Shown here: positions 35,326-44,758 of the stretch, piece after piece
Numbering within the stretch: the stretch's first letter is position 1
Layout: each line of letters opens with the position of its first letter
Source: Paenibacillus farraposensis
GTDB lineage: Bacteria > Bacillota > Bacilli > Paenibacillales > Paenibacillaceae
Direction of reading: 5' to 3'
DNA: 64,000 nt
Assembly: GCF_020736845.1 (NCBI RefSeq)
Contig: NZ_JAFFQR010000112.1
Coordinates: 624,218 to 688,217 of the forward strand
Position numbers and translations under genes: made by a program
The notes under the pieces: model-generated
Seen by the model: the letters and a program-made list of their open reading frames with translations, nothing else
The model's database searches: none
What the model was told of the DNA's origin: nothing

Positions 35326-35445
35326 TTAAATTCTTAGTCGCTTTCGCCAAGTACCGTAATGATAAATTACCGTCTTGAAGTGCATATATCCAAATAAGCG
35401 CCCTACAAATACATAGCCAAGGCGTGTGGTTGCAGGTACGCTCAT
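35326..35445 (-). CDS. Possible 39-aa basic peptide coupled to tetR
   Basis: An ATG at 35445 overlaps the tetR stop (ATGA) and opens 39 codons ending one base before the terminator stem. The product MSVPATTRLGYVFVGRLFGY... is basic and aromatic-rich, with a WRKRLRI tail. It has no SD of its own. The fit between the tetR stop and the terminator suggests it may be translated by coupling, but no family is recognised. Confidence 0.35.
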   Translation of the reverse strand: MSVPATTRLGYVFVGRLFGYMHFKTVIYHYGTWRKRLRI

Positions 35446-36023
35446 AGGTGTCTGCACAGTAGCTTTACATGCGCTAAAGCAGCGGGTCTGATCTCTTCAA
35501 AGGTTAAACCATCCTGAATATAAAATGACACAAAGCCATGCATGGATAAAAACAGACTTTTCGGTACCCATGAGCACTCTTCCTCCGAATGCCCCTGATC
35601 ATTCAATTCCTGACGGATTATAGACGCAAATAATTCAACACAACGGTTTTGCTCTGTGCGACAATATGCAAACAATTCTTCATCGTGCATCATAAACATA
35701 ATTTCGTACTGATAAGGGTTTTCCAAGCCAAAACGAATGAATTCCATCATCAGGTACTCCAATCTGCTCAAGCCGTCCTCAGGCGTACTCGTAGCCGATT
35801 GCAGCAGAATTCCGCGAAGTGTGTTAAAATCCTCAATTACAATAGCGTAGAACAGTTCAGCCTTCTCTTTAAAATGATAATATAATGACCCATGACTGTA
35901 CCCCAGATGCTGGCCAATACTGCGCATTGAAATTGCGCGGTAGCCCTTGGTAATAAACAAGTGCCTGGCCGCTTCCAGAATCCTCCCTCTTGACAATTCC
36001 TGTTCTACTGCTCTTCTAGCCAT
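35442..36023 (-). CDS. TetR/AcrR-family transcriptional regulator (193 aa)
   Basis: The N-terminal helix-turn-helix is typical: GRILEAARHLFITKGYRAIS, MRSIGQHLGYSHGSLYYHFK, EKAELFYA. The C-terminal ligand-binding half is helical and not assignable. AAGGGG precedes the ATG. It starts six bases after the stop of yigZ, so the two may be co-transcribed. The target gene is not evident. Confidence 0.9.
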   Translation of the reverse strand: MARRAVEQELSRGRILEAARHLFITKGYRAISMRSIGQHLGYSHGSLYYHFKEKAELFYAIVIEDFNTLRGILLQSATSTPEDGLSRLEYLMMEFIRFGLENPYQYEIMFMMHDEELFAYCRTEQNRCVELFASIIRQELNDQGHSEEECSWVPKSLFLSMHGFVSFYIQDGLTFEEIRPAALAHVKLLCRHL

Positions 36024-36028
36024 ATTAT

Positions 36029-36661
36029 TTATTCCCCTTCAATAAAGTAAAGCTGCTCTCCCTCCGACACAAGTGATTGCCCCTGTGTCAAGTCTGTTAT
36101 CCAGTTGCTGAAGGATTCAGCATCACCAGTCAGCGGCAGACAGGTTAAGGTAACTTTATCCGTAAATATGGTTTCTCCAGTACGAATGCCGCGATTCCGT
36201 AATTCATTTTCCACCTTGCCCAACCAAGTATAATCTAATTCTACAAAAATTTCACGATGCAGCACACGTGTAATCGCATCGCCTGCCTCGATGGCTGCTA
36301 CAGCACCGTCTGAATATGCCCGAATCAGACCGCCTGCTCCCAGTAAGATACCACCAAAGTAACGGGTAACGACAATGGCCACATTTTTCAGCTTCTGATT
36401 GCGGATGACCTCCAAAATGGGCTTGCCAGCCGTACCACTCGGTTCACCATCATCCGATTGCTTCTGGATTTCGTCCCTTTCCCCAATGACGTAGGCAGAA
36501 CAATTGTGTGTTGCATTCCAGTGCTCTTTTTTGATGCGCTCTATGAAAGCCGCCGCTTCTTCCTCGGTTTGCACTGGCTGAATATGTCCAATAAAACGGG
36601 ATTTACGGATCACGATTTCCTTACTGCCGGAACCGCGAACGGTTCGGTATTGTTCCAACAT
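36029..36661 (-). CDS. yigZ: YigZ/IMPACT family protein (210 aa)
   Basis: Matches the YigZ (YvyE) family by the N-terminal SRFIGHIQPVQTEEEAAAFI, HNCSAYVIGE, DDGEPSGTAGKPILEV and the VVTRYFGGILLGAGGLIRAY core, with a ferredoxin-like C-terminal half. Related IMPACT proteins modulate translation control; the bacterial role is unclear. AAGGAAGGG lies upstream of ATG 36661. The length of 210 is normal for the family. Confidence 0.9.
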   Translation of the reverse strand: MLEQYRTVRGSGSKEIVIRKSRFIGHIQPVQTEEEAAAFIERIKKEHWNATHNCSAYVIGERDEIQKQSDDGEPSGTAGKPILEVIRNQKLKNVAIVVTRYFGGILLGAGGLIRAYSDGAVAAIEAGDAITRVLHREIFVELDYTWLGKVENELRNRGIRTGETIFTDKVTLTCLPLTGDAESFSNWITDLTQGQSLVSEGEQLYFIEGE

Positions 36662-36806
36662 ATCACGTATACCCTTCCTTACTTCATTTTACAAGAAAGC
36701 AGTCCCCCGCTTCTGGCAGCCGGTGAACTGCTTTCCTGTACTTTATCTGGTACTATACCCCATAACACTCTGTTCGGATCTCTTCGAATCCGAGATTATG
36801 GTTCCC

Positions 36807-38162
36807 TTATTCGGACAATCTCGCTTCAAGCTCGGCTTTTTGCTTTTCGAAGCCCGGTTTGCCAAGCAGCGCAAACATATTTTTCTTGTATGCTTCTACA
36901 CCCGGTTGATCGAAAGGATTAACGCCTTGCAGATAGCCGCTGATGCCGCATGCTTTTTCAAAGAAATAAACCAGGTACCCAAAGGAGTAAGGGGTCAGGT
37001 CAGGAATATTTACAATCAGGTTTGGTACTTGACCGTCTGTGTGAGCCAGCAATGTACCCTGGAATGCTTTTTTGTTTACAAAATCCACCGTTTTACCTGC
37101 CAGGAAGTTCAATCCGTCCAGATCATCCGCATCCGCTTCGATGGTAATGTGGCTAGGCACATTTTCTACCTGGATAACCGTTTCGAAAATGTTGCGGCTG
37201 CCTTCCTGAATGAATTGCCCCATGGAGTGCAGATCTGTCGAGAAATCAACAGATGCAGGATAAATGCCCTTGTAATCCTTGCCTTCGCTTTCGCCGTACA
37301 GTTGTTTCCACCACTCGGATACAAAGTGCAGGGAAGGCTCGTAGTTTACGAGAATTTCAATGGCTTTGCCTTTACGGTACAAAGCGTTGCGAACGGCTGC
37401 ATATTGATAAGCCTCGTTCTCAGCTACGTTCGGGTTGCTGTATTCTTTGGAGGCGTCTGCCGCTCCTTGCATCATTTCCTCAATGCTTATGCCGGCTGTA
37501 GCAATCGGCAGCAAGCCTACTGCTGTCAGCACAGAGTAACGGCCACCTACATCATCAGGAATAATGAAGGATTCGTACCCTTCTTCGTTAGCAAGTTTTT
37601 TCAGAGCGCCGCGTTCTTTATCCGTTGTAGCGTAAATCCGTTTACGTGCCTCTTCTTTGCCGTATTTTTTCTCCAGAGCCGCACGGAATACACGGAAAGC
37701 GATAGCCGGCTCAGTCGTCGTACCCGATTTGGAAATAACATTGATGGAGAAGTCTTTTCCTTCAATCAGTTCCAACAGATGGTTCATATATGTAGAGCTG
37801 ATATTGTTGCCTGCAAAATAGATTGCGGGACCTTTGCGTTGTTCTTTAGGCTGTGCATTGTAGAAAGAGTGCGACAGCATCTCGATTGCAGCACGTGCTC
37901 CAAGGTAAGAACCACCAATCCCGATGACGATCAATACTTCGGAATCGCTTTGGATTTTAGCAGCAGCCTTTTGGATGCGCGCGAATTCTTGTTTATCATA
38001 ATTGGCAGGCAGGTCAATCCAACCCAAGAAATCGGAGCCTACACCTGTTTGGTTGTGCAGTTGCTCATGAGCCAGCTTGATGGGCTCTGCAAAATAATCA
38101 ATTTCGTGCTGACCTACAAAGGAGAGCGCTTTAGAGTAATCAAAAGCTACTTTTTTAGACAT
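36807..38162 (-). CDS. pgi: Glucose-6-phosphate isomerase (451 aa)
   Basis: Interconverts glucose-6-phosphate and fructose-6-phosphate in glycolysis. It has the SIS-domain pattern IGIGGSYLGARAAIEML, the signature VISKSGTTTEPAIAFR, the GGRYSVLTAVGLLPIA segment and the catalytic-Lys region GVEAYKKNMFALLG near the end. AGGAGG lies upstream of ATG 38162; the longer frame to 38210 has no site. The length fits Firmicute Pgi (~450 aa). A long antisense frame over this gene is a codon-bias shadow. Confidence 0.95.
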   Translation of the reverse strand: MSKKVAFDYSKALSFVGQHEIDYFAEPIKLAHEQLHNQTGVGSDFLGWIDLPANYDKQEFARIQKAAAKIQSDSEVLIVIGIGGSYLGARAAIEMLSHSFYNAQPKEQRKGPAIYFAGNNISSTYMNHLLELIEGKDFSINVISKSGTTTEPAIAFRVFRAALEKKYGKEEARKRIYATTDKERGALKKLANEEGYESFIIPDDVGGRYSVLTAVGLLPIATAGISIEEMMQGAADASKEYSNPNVAENEAYQYAAVRNALYRKGKAIEILVNYEPSLHFVSEWWKQLYGESEGKDYKGIYPASVDFSTDLHSMGQFIQEGSRNIFETVIQVENVPSHITIEADADDLDGLNFLAGKTVDFVNKKAFQGTLLAHTDGQVPNLIVNIPDLTPYSFGYLVYFFEKACGISGYLQGVNPFDQPGVEAYKKNMFALLGKPGFEKQKAELEARLSE

Positions 38163-38411
38163 GTTTTGGAACCTCCTGTTTGGTATTACTAAGACCATGA
38201 ATACGAACATAAGGACTTAGGAATAGGATACTTTAATTTGCAGGACCTGACAAGTTTGCGTTACCTCTTATGTCGTGCCTTGGCAGGCCCTGATGTAGAA
38301 AGGGCGGCATTCCCATGCTAAAATAAACGGTGAACAACCTGTGAAATATTCATTTCAAGCCGAATTTCCATCTTATCGGACGACATCCCCCAACAAGAAA
38401 GGTGATTAGCA

Positions 38412-39311
38412 ATGAAAAACATCGGATTTATCGGACTGGGCACCATGGGCGCCCCGATGGCATCCAATCTGCTAAAGCAGGGATTTGGAGTCACGGTTTA
38501 TAATCGCACGGCTGCACGCTGCGATCCACTGGCAGAACAGGGTGCTCGTACAGCTTCAACACCTCGTGAGGCGGCTGAAGGTCAGCATCTGGTCATTACC
38601 ATGGTCAGCGACGACAACTCGATTCGTGACATCTACTACGGTGAAGACGGCGTATTTGCCGGTCTTACGTCCGGCATGACCGTAATGGACAACAGCACGA
38701 TTTCGCCTGAGCTGGTCAAGCAATTGGCCGTTGAAGCGAACAAGCGGGGCTGCTCCTTTATTGATGCTCCTGTAACAGGCAGCAAGCCTGCCGCTGTCGA
38801 CGGAACACTTGTGTTCATGGTCGGCGGTGACGCAGAAGCCATCACGGCACAATCGGACGTTTTTGACACCTTGGGCAAAAAGGTACTCCATATGGGGCCA
38901 AACGGCAGCGGAGCTGTAGCCAAGCTGGCCCATAATACGATGGTCGGCATTCATAACCTCGCTCTGGCAGAGGGCTTCGCTATCGCGGCCAAAGCCGGCA
39001 TTCCGGCAGACAGCTTCCTTGAGCTGGTACAGCTCGGATCGGCAGGCAGCAAGGCTGCAGACCTGAAAGGGCGCAAAATCATCGAGCATGATTTTAGCAA
39101 CCAGTTCTCCCTTGCCTTGATGCTCAAGGATTTGAAGCTTGCCTCCTCCTTGACAGATAGCCTGTCCATTCCGGCACCTATGCTGGCCATTGCCAAAAGC
39201 CTGTTTCAGGCCGGGCAAACACAAGGCTATGGTGACGAGGACTTGTCCGCTGTCGTAAAGACATACGAAGCATGGATTGGCCGCACCATTGGCGGCAAGC
39301 CTCTTGAATAG
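38412..39311 (+). CDS. NAD(P)-dependent 3-hydroxyacid dehydrogenase, HIBADH family (299 aa)
   Basis: A beta-hydroxyacid dehydrogenase with the N-terminal Rossmann motif GFIGLGTMGAPMASNLLK, the TMVSDDNSIRDIYYG segment, the substrate motif DAPVTGSKPAAVDGTLVFMV and the catalytic Lys in GAVAKLAHNTMVG. Members act on 3-hydroxyisobutyrate, tartronate semialdehyde or succinic semialdehyde; which one cannot be told. AAAGGTGAT precedes the ATG. Monocistronic, with a downstream terminator. Confidence 0.9.
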   Translation: MKNIGFIGLGTMGAPMASNLLKQGFGVTVYNRTAARCDPLAEQGARTASTPREAAEGQHLVITMVSDDNSIRDIYYGEDGVFAGLTSGMTVMDNSTISPELVKQLAVEANKRGCSFIDAPVTGSKPAAVDGTLVFMVGGDAEAITAQSDVFDTLGKKVLHMGPNGSGAVAKLAHNTMVGIHNLALAEGFAIAAKAGIPADSFLELVQLGSAGSKAADLKGRKIIEHDFSNQFSLALMLKDLKLASSLTDSLSIPAPMLAIAKSLFQAGQTQGYGDEDLSAVVKTYEAWIGRTIGGKPLE

Positions 39312-39370
39312 CTGTACTTTCCTTTGCAGCCATACTGCTATGCTTTGATACATATCGCATAGTTTATAGG

Positions 39371-39411
39371 GTAAGCACACCTGGCTTGAAGTCAGATGTG
39401 CTTATCTTTTT
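39371..39411 (+). terminator. Terminator of the dehydrogenase gene
   Basis: TAAGCACA pairs with TGTGCTTA around a ~17-nt loop, followed by TCTTTTTG. Confidence 0.8.
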
Positions 39412-39416
39412 GCTGT

Positions 39417-39731
39417 TTATTCAGGATAAGAACAGCAGTAATCTGTTACACTCCGTACCTCCAGTTTGAAAGAAGACTGCGCAGGTACGTGGAATGTTGC
39501 TGCCCCTTGTATTTCCAGCCATTCCTCTGCATCTGGGAGCAATACTTTCAGATCCCCGGACAAAATTTCCATGATCTCACGGGAATCCGTACCGAATTCA
39601 TATGTTCCCGGCAGCATAATTCCTAATGTAACCTTACTGCCGTCACCGAGGATGACCGTACGGCTGGTTACCTGGCCGTCATAATATATATTTGCCTTTT
39701 TAACTACGCTGACTCCATCAAACTGTAACAT
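39417..39731 (-). CDS. ppnP: Pyrimidine/purine nucleoside phosphorylase PpnP (104 aa)
   Basis: A small cupin of the PpnP (former DUF1255) family: MLQFDGVSVVKKANIYYDGQ, VTLGIMLPGTYEFGT, REIMEILSGDLKVLLP and FHVPAQSSFKLEV. PpnP phosphorolyses a broad range of nucleosides. The length (104) is slightly above E. coli PpnP (94). It lies directly convergent to the upstream dehydrogenase and is monocistronic. Confidence 0.88.
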   Translation of the reverse strand: MLQFDGVSVVKKANIYYDGQVTSRTVILGDGSKVTLGIMLPGTYEFGTDSREIMEILSGDLKVLLPDAEEWLEIQGAATFHVPAQSSFKLEVRSVTDYCCSYPE

Positions 39732-39885
39732 TTTTTATCCCCTTATCTGTTCGGCAGTGGTTGAATTGAATATGGTGCATCATAACATAGATCGGATGTC
39801 TGATTCAGTATGAAAATACACACTGGATCGTCCCTATCCCATACCCTGAATTTCAAAAGTGATTTTTTACAAAATCCAGTTGTAT

Positions 39886-39930
39886 GAAACAAACAGCCGT
39901 AAGCCTTTCTAAGGTTACGACTGTCTGTTT
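39886..39930 (-). terminator. Terminator of tkt
   Basis: On the minus strand ACAGTCGTAACCTT pairs with AAGGCTTACGGCTGT (one mismatch region), followed by TTGTTTC. Confidence 0.65.
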
Positions 39931-40030
39931 TGTATGGATTGCCATCATCAGGTACAGTTGGCCGGCTAGCAATATATATTCATTGCTTTACGGACAGTCT
40001 GATTCCTAACACAGCGGACAATCCTCTGAT

Positions 40031-42076
40031 TTATTTCAACAATGCTTTTACACGATTAACAACGTTCTCTACTGTAAAGCCGTATTCCTTGATGACACGG
40101 TCGCCAGGTGCGGATGCGCCAAATGTGCTGATACCGAGAATGTCGCCTTGATCACCGACATATTTATCCCAGCCCATCGGATGCGCCATTTCCACAGCCA
40201 AACGTGCTTTCACTTCAGGCAGCAGAACGGAATCTTTATAAGCCTTGTCTTGTTTTTCGAACAAATCCCAGCTTGGGAAGCTGATGACACGCACTTGGAT
40301 GCCTTGCTCCGCCAGTGCTTCCTGTGCTTTAATAGCCAGTTGTACTTCGGAACCTGTAGCCAGAATTTGAGCAACCGGCTTGCCGTCTTTCGCATCTGCA
40401 GCTACATACGCACCGCGTTTGATGCCTTCACGTGCATGCTCCGCAGTAGCAGCCAGGATTGGCAGGTTTTGCCGAGTCAATACCAGAGCAACCGGATTTT
40501 TCTTGTTTTCCAGCGCATAAGCCCAAGCAGCAGAAGTTTCATTGCCGTCTGCCGGACGAATAACCGTCAGGTTTGGAATGATACGCAGGGAAGCCAATTG
40601 TTCGATCGGCTCATGGGTCGGGCCATCTTCACCAACAGCAATACTGTCGTGAGTCAGAACGTAGATTACAGGCAAGCCCATCAGAGCTGACAGACGAACA
40701 GCCGGACGCAGATAATCCGTAAACACGAAGAATGTACCGCCGAATACTTTTACGCCTCGGTGCAGCGTCATACCGTTCATCGCAGCAGCCATGCCAAACT
40801 CGCGGATACCGAAATAAATATTGCGGCCGGCGTAGTCTTCTGGCGTAAAGTTCGTCAGATTATTCAAGTGTGTCATCGTGGAGCTTTCCAGATCGGCAGA
40901 TCCGCCTGTCAGGAAAGGTACGTTAGGGGCCAATCCGTTCAGCGCTTTACCGGAAGCTACGCGTGTCGAAACGGCTTTGTCTTCTACGGAGTATTTCGGA
41001 AGGTCACGATCCCATCCCTCAGGAAGATCACCGTTAATGGCTGTTTCGAACTGGGCTGCCAAATCAGGGTGAGCCGCTTTGTATTTTGCGAATTGTTCGT
41101 CCCATGCCTTGTTGGCCGCAATGCCGCGCTCTTTTACTTTAGCAAAATGCTCACGTACCTCTTGTGGTACATAGAAGTCCTCTTCGTATACCCATTTGTA
41201 GAATTCTTTAGTCAGCTTGGTTTCTTCTGCACCCAGCGGGGAACCGTGAGTACCGCCATGTCCGCCTTTACCTTGTTTGTTCGGGCTTCCGTAGCCGATG
41301 ACTGTTTTTACCTCAATCAAGGCAGGGCGTGAGGAGTCGGCTTGCGCTTCCTCAATTGCTTTTTGAATCGCTGGAAGATCGTTGCCATCCTCTACGCGCA
41401 GCACTTGCCAGTTGTAAGCTTCAAAGCGTTTGGCAACACTCTCGGAAGAAGACAGGTTCAGTTTGCCGTCCAGTGTAATATCGTTGGAGTCAAACAATAC
41501 GATCAGCTTGCCCAGGTGCAGACGGCCGGCAAGGGAAGCTGCCTCATGAGAAATACCTTCCATCAGGTCGCCATCGCCGCAGATTGCATACGTGAAGTGA
41601 TCCACCACTTTAAATTCATCTTTATTGTATGTTGCAGCCAGCTGAGCTTCAGCCATTGCCATACCAACGGACATAGCCAAGCCTTGTCCCAGAGGTCCGG
41701 TCGTAGCGTCTACACCAGCGGTGTGACCAAACTCAGGGTGACCCGGTGTAAGGCTGCCCCATTGACGGAATTGTTTCAGCTCTTCCATAGGCAGATCATA
41801 GCCGCTCAGGTGCAGCAAGCTGTACAACAGCATAGAGCCGTGTCCTGCGGACAATACAAAACGGTCACGGTTAATCCATGTAGGATGATCCGGATTATGT
41901 TTCATTGTTTTAGCAAAAAGTTGGTAACCCATTGGTGCGGAGCCCATCGGCATACCAGGATGTCCCGAGTTAGCCTTTTCGATGGCGTCAATTGCCAGCG
42001 TACGAATAGTAGTGATGGACAAATTGTCGATTGTGGAGTTTTCATCCTTTTGAATCGCTTGATTCTGATCAGTCAT
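40031..42076 (-). CDS. tkt: Transketolase (681 aa)
   Basis: Thiamine-diphosphate enzyme of the pentose phosphate pathway. It shows the N-terminal KANSGHPGMPMGSAPMGY, HGSMLLYSLLHLSGY, the TPP motif GDGDLMEGISHEAASLAG...N, and the pyrimidine-binding FGIREFGMAAAMNGMTLH and THDSIAVGEDGPTHEPIEQL segments. GAGGAGG precedes ATG 42076; the frame to 42091 is an extension. The length is normal. It is transcribed alone, with an extended -10 promoter candidate ~140 bp upstream. Confidence 0.95.
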   Translation of the reverse strand: MTDQNQAIQKDENSTIDNLSITTIRTLAIDAIEKANSGHPGMPMGSAPMGYQLFAKTMKHNPDHPTWINRDRFVLSAGHGSMLLYSLLHLSGYDLPMEELKQFRQWGSLTPGHPEFGHTAGVDATTGPLGQGLAMSVGMAMAEAQLAATYNKDEFKVVDHFTYAICGDGDLMEGISHEAASLAGRLHLGKLIVLFDSNDITLDGKLNLSSSESVAKRFEAYNWQVLRVEDGNDLPAIQKAIEEAQADSSRPALIEVKTVIGYGSPNKQGKGGHGGTHGSPLGAEETKLTKEFYKWVYEEDFYVPQEVREHFAKVKERGIAANKAWDEQFAKYKAAHPDLAAQFETAINGDLPEGWDRDLPKYSVEDKAVSTRVASGKALNGLAPNVPFLTGGSADLESSTMTHLNNLTNFTPEDYAGRNIYFGIREFGMAAAMNGMTLHRGVKVFGGTFFVFTDYLRPAVRLSALMGLPVIYVLTHDSIAVGEDGPTHEPIEQLASLRIIPNLTVIRPADGNETSAAWAYALENKKNPVALVLTRQNLPILAATAEHAREGIKRGAYVAADAKDGKPVAQILATGSEVQLAIKAQEALAEQGIQVRVISFPSWDLFEKQDKAYKDSVLLPEVKARLAVEMAHPMGWDKYVGDQGDILGISTFGASAPGDRVIKEYGFTVENVVNRVKALLK

Positions 42077-42217
42077 GGTTTTCCTCCTCATATTGTAAAA
42101 AGTATGCTAATTGCATTCGTCATACTCTCCAAAACAACCGTCCTATGTAGAAACAGCGCCTCTTGGAGCGAGTGAATCTGCTTGAATGTTTCAATATGAC
42201 TTATACATTCTTTAAGT

Positions 42218-42246
42218 ATTGTACCATTTGCCGTGAAGGTTTGCCA
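42218..42246 (-). promoter_or_regulatory. Candidate tkt promoter
   Basis: On the minus strand TGGCAA, 17-bp spacer, TACAAT with an extended -10 TG (TGGTACAAT). It lies ~140 bp upstream of tkt. The rest of the 337-bp gap 42077-42413 shows nothing else apart from the purU terminator. Confidence 0.4.
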
Positions 42247-42347
42247 GATCGTTTATTAAGATGGTAGCCAAAAGTGTAGTACAGCTCCAATATCAATATA
42301 CCCGTTATGTATTAACCTCATTTAAAAAATATAAAACTAAAAAATAT

Positions 42348-42375
42348 CAAAACAAAACCCGTCATTTCGACGGGC
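42348..42375 (-). terminator. Terminator of purU
   Basis: On the minus strand AGCCCGTC pairs with GACGGGTT around loop GAAAT, followed by TTGTTTTG. Confidence 0.8.
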
Positions 42376-42413
42376 TTTGTTGTAGGAAAAGTGCACATTC
42401 CAAATATTAAAGG

Positions 42414-43313
42414 TTAGTTAAAAACGACCGTTTTGTTCTCATGCACCAAAATTCGATCCTCCACATGCCATTTCACAGCTCTTGCCAAAACAACCCGCTC
42501 AATCGTGCGGCCGATTCGTTTCAGCTCATTTACATCATCTCGGTGGCTCACCCGCTGTACGTCCTGCTCAATGATCGGGCCGCCGTCCAATTCTTCGGTT
42601 ACATAATGCGCGGTAGCACCAATAATTTTCACCCCGCGATTATACGCTTGGGCATACGGTTTGCCACCCACGAATGCAGGCAAAAAGGAATGATGAATAT
42701 TGATAATCCGGTTACGGTAATACTCAATAAACTTGGGCGAAATAATCTGCATATACCGGGCCAAAATGATAACGTCGATATCGTCACCAATGACCTCCAG
42801 CTGACGGCGCTCCGCCTCCGGTTTGGTATCGGCTGTTACCGGAATATGATGATACGGGATGCCAAACGATTCAACATACTCCTTCATATCCGGATGATTG
42901 CTAACCACCAATGAAATATCTGCATCCAAATCTCCTGCCTGCCATTGCCAGAGCAGCTCTACCAAACAATGATCTTCTTTAGATACGAAAATAGCCAGTT
43001 TTTTCTTGCGGCTGACTGCAGATATCGTCCACTCCATACGAAATTGATTAGCAACAGCAACAAAATCCTGCTCCAATTGTGGCTGAGCTTCATTCAAGTT
43101 GGGCAGATCAAATTCAACCCGCATAAAAAACATCCCGCCAGACGGGTCCATTGTATACTGGTCAGATTGTACAATATTAGCGCCATGCTCGTACAAAAAG
43201 CGGGACACGGCCGCTACAATACCCGGACCGTCCGGACAAGACACGAGCATACGCGCGCGGTTTTCATGTTCAGATATGGTGCTGTTTGGCTGATTTTTTA
43301 CGTGAAGTTCCAT
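42414..43313 (-). CDS. purU: Formyltetrahydrofolate deformylase PurU (299 aa)
   Basis: Hydrolyses 10-formyl-THF to THF and formate, feeding purine synthesis. An N-terminal ACT domain (residues ~20-95, RMLVSCPDGPGIVAAVSRFL) precedes a formyltransferase-fold catalytic domain with ILARYMQIISPKFIEYY, the HHSFLPAFVGG His motif and GATAHYVTEELDGGPIIEQD. The length is typical (~285-300). It starts 16 bp after the stop of nfo and may be co-transcribed with it. Confidence 0.94.
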   Translation of the reverse strand: MELHVKNQPNSTISEHENRARMLVSCPDGPGIVAAVSRFLYEHGANIVQSDQYTMDPSGGMFFMRVEFDLPNLNEAQPQLEQDFVAVANQFRMEWTISAVSRKKKLAIFVSKEDHCLVELLWQWQAGDLDADISLVVSNHPDMKEYVESFGIPYHHIPVTADTKPEAERRQLEVIGDDIDVIILARYMQIISPKFIEYYRNRIINIHHSFLPAFVGGKPYAQAYNRGVKIIGATAHYVTEELDGGPIIEQDVQRVSHRDDVNELKRIGRTIERVVLARAVKWHVEDRILVHENKTVVFN

Positions 43314-43329
43314 ATGACTGCTAATCCCC

Positions 43330-44457
43330 CTATACTGTCACTGGCAATTGACTGCCAGCAAACCAGGCAATCAGCCGTTGATTAATGTGTTCCTCGCTCA
43401 GCTCCGGAAAGAGCGCTGCTTCCGTGACCATGTCAAATAGACGTTCCAGCGGTTCACGTGGATCGGCTTTTTTGGCTTTGGCATCATTTTTCAGCAGTGT
43501 CCAGGTATCCAGCACATATTTCCGTACATCCACATCCTGCTTTTTGAAGAACGAATGCAGTAGTTCGACCTGACTCAAAAATCCATCTCCAAAGCGCTCC
43601 TTCACATTTCCGCGAAGCAAAGCAATTTCAATCTCATACATCGGACGCTGAGTTTTGGCTTCCTTTCCGATCCATGGCGTTTCCAATATAAATGGACGTC
43701 CTTGAAGTGCTTCATGATGCACTACATTATGAATGGTCTGATAGCCGAGCCAGCCTGACCCGATTGGAGTATGACGGTCTTTACGAGCGCCAACCGGATT
43801 TTTACTGTCATTGATGTGAACCACTTGGATGCGATTCAAGCCCACAGTACGGTCAAACTGTTCCAAAACACCGTCCAGATCGTTCACGATATCATAGCCT
43901 GCATCGTGAATGTGACAGGTGTCCATACAAACCGTAAGACGCTCATTGCGCTCTACTTTCTCTATTATAGAGGCAATTTCCTCGAAGCTTCGTCCCATTT
44001 CGGTACCTTTCCCCGCCATCGTTTCAAGCGCAATGTTAACATCTGTCTCCTTAACACCATTCAGTACCTCGTTCAAACCATCGGCAATTCGCCCGATCCC
44101 GTATTCTGCATCCTTATCGGTAAAAGCACCCGGATGCAGCACGATATTTTTCACACCAATCGCGTGTGTGCGCCGAATTTCCTCCTGAAGAAAGCTGACC
44201 GCCAGCTCATAGGTATTTTCTTTATAAGAACCGAGATTAATGATATACGGGGCATGCACCACGATATCCTTCATCCCTTTTTCGGTCATTAACTGCTTGC
44301 CTTCCTCCAAATACATGGACTCCATCGGCTTACGACGCGTATTTTGCGGTGCCCCCGTATATATCATAAACGAGCTGGACCCGTAAGAAGACGCTTCTTG
44401 TGTAGCACTGAGCAGACCCTTGTCCGAGAAGGACACATGAGAACCAATTTTCAGCAT
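43330..44457 (-). CDS. nfo: Endonuclease IV (AP endonuclease) with C-terminal extension (375 aa)
   Basis: A zinc-dependent AP endonuclease of the Nfo family. It shows GSHVSFSDKGLLSATQEASS, VVHAPYIINLGSYKE, NIVLHPGAFTDKDAEYGI, the ALETMAGKGTEMGRSFEEIA signature, DTCHIHDAGYDI and HINDSKNPVGARKDRHTPIG. The catalytic core ends near residue 285; the last ~90 residues (VDVRKYVLDTWTLLKNDAKA and on) are an added helical domain not present in E. coli Nfo (285 aa). It lies head-to-tail with purU. Confidence 0.92.
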   Translation of the reverse strand: MLKIGSHVSFSDKGLLSATQEASSYGSSSFMIYTGAPQNTRRKPMESMYLEEGKQLMTEKGMKDIVVHAPYIINLGSYKENTYELAVSFLQEEIRRTHAIGVKNIVLHPGAFTDKDAEYGIGRIADGLNEVLNGVKETDVNIALETMAGKGTEMGRSFEEIASIIEKVERNERLTVCMDTCHIHDAGYDIVNDLDGVLEQFDRTVGLNRIQVVHINDSKNPVGARKDRHTPIGSGWLGYQTIHNVVHHEALQGRPFILETPWIGKEAKTQRPMYEIEIALLRGNVKERFGDGFLSQVELLHSFFKKQDVDVRKYVLDTWTLLKNDAKAKKADPREPLERLFDMVTEAALFPELSEEHINQRLIAWFAGSQLPVTV

Positions 44458-44758
44458 GATCCTGATTCATCCCCTTATCCTGATTATCCTGTTATGCTTG
44501 TCTTAATTAATTAATCATTTTAACGTGATTATTGAAATCAAACAACATGGCTTTTATGGCAGCCCTGGCGAATGTGCTCCACTGGGAACATACAGGCAGA
44601 GTACACATCAGAAAACATGTTTGTCAACCGAGGGAAAGTAAACAGCACAGGTGGGGTCGCTTCGCGTTTATTCGTCATTCAAAATGAAGGTTTTTTGTTA
44701 AAAAAGGTTATATTCTATAATATATATTTTTTTGCGAATCGGAAGGAGAGCTGGCTCG
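44458..44758. other. 301-bp intergenic region
   Basis: Divergent gap between nfo (minus) and the epimerase gene (plus). It is AT-rich, especially near 44,690-44,735. A possible plus-strand -10 TATAAT lies near 44,716 with no convincing -35. Nothing else is recognised. Confidence 0.5.

Noticed and set aside
36723..38192. 489-codon plus-strand ORF over pgi
   Set aside because: It is the exact antisense of a clear pgi gene, has no SD and no recognisable protein family; long antisense frames arise from codon bias.
41342..42175. 277-codon plus-strand ORF over tkt
   Set aside because: Antisense shadow of transketolase, Cys/His/Arg-rich composition typical of antisense frames.
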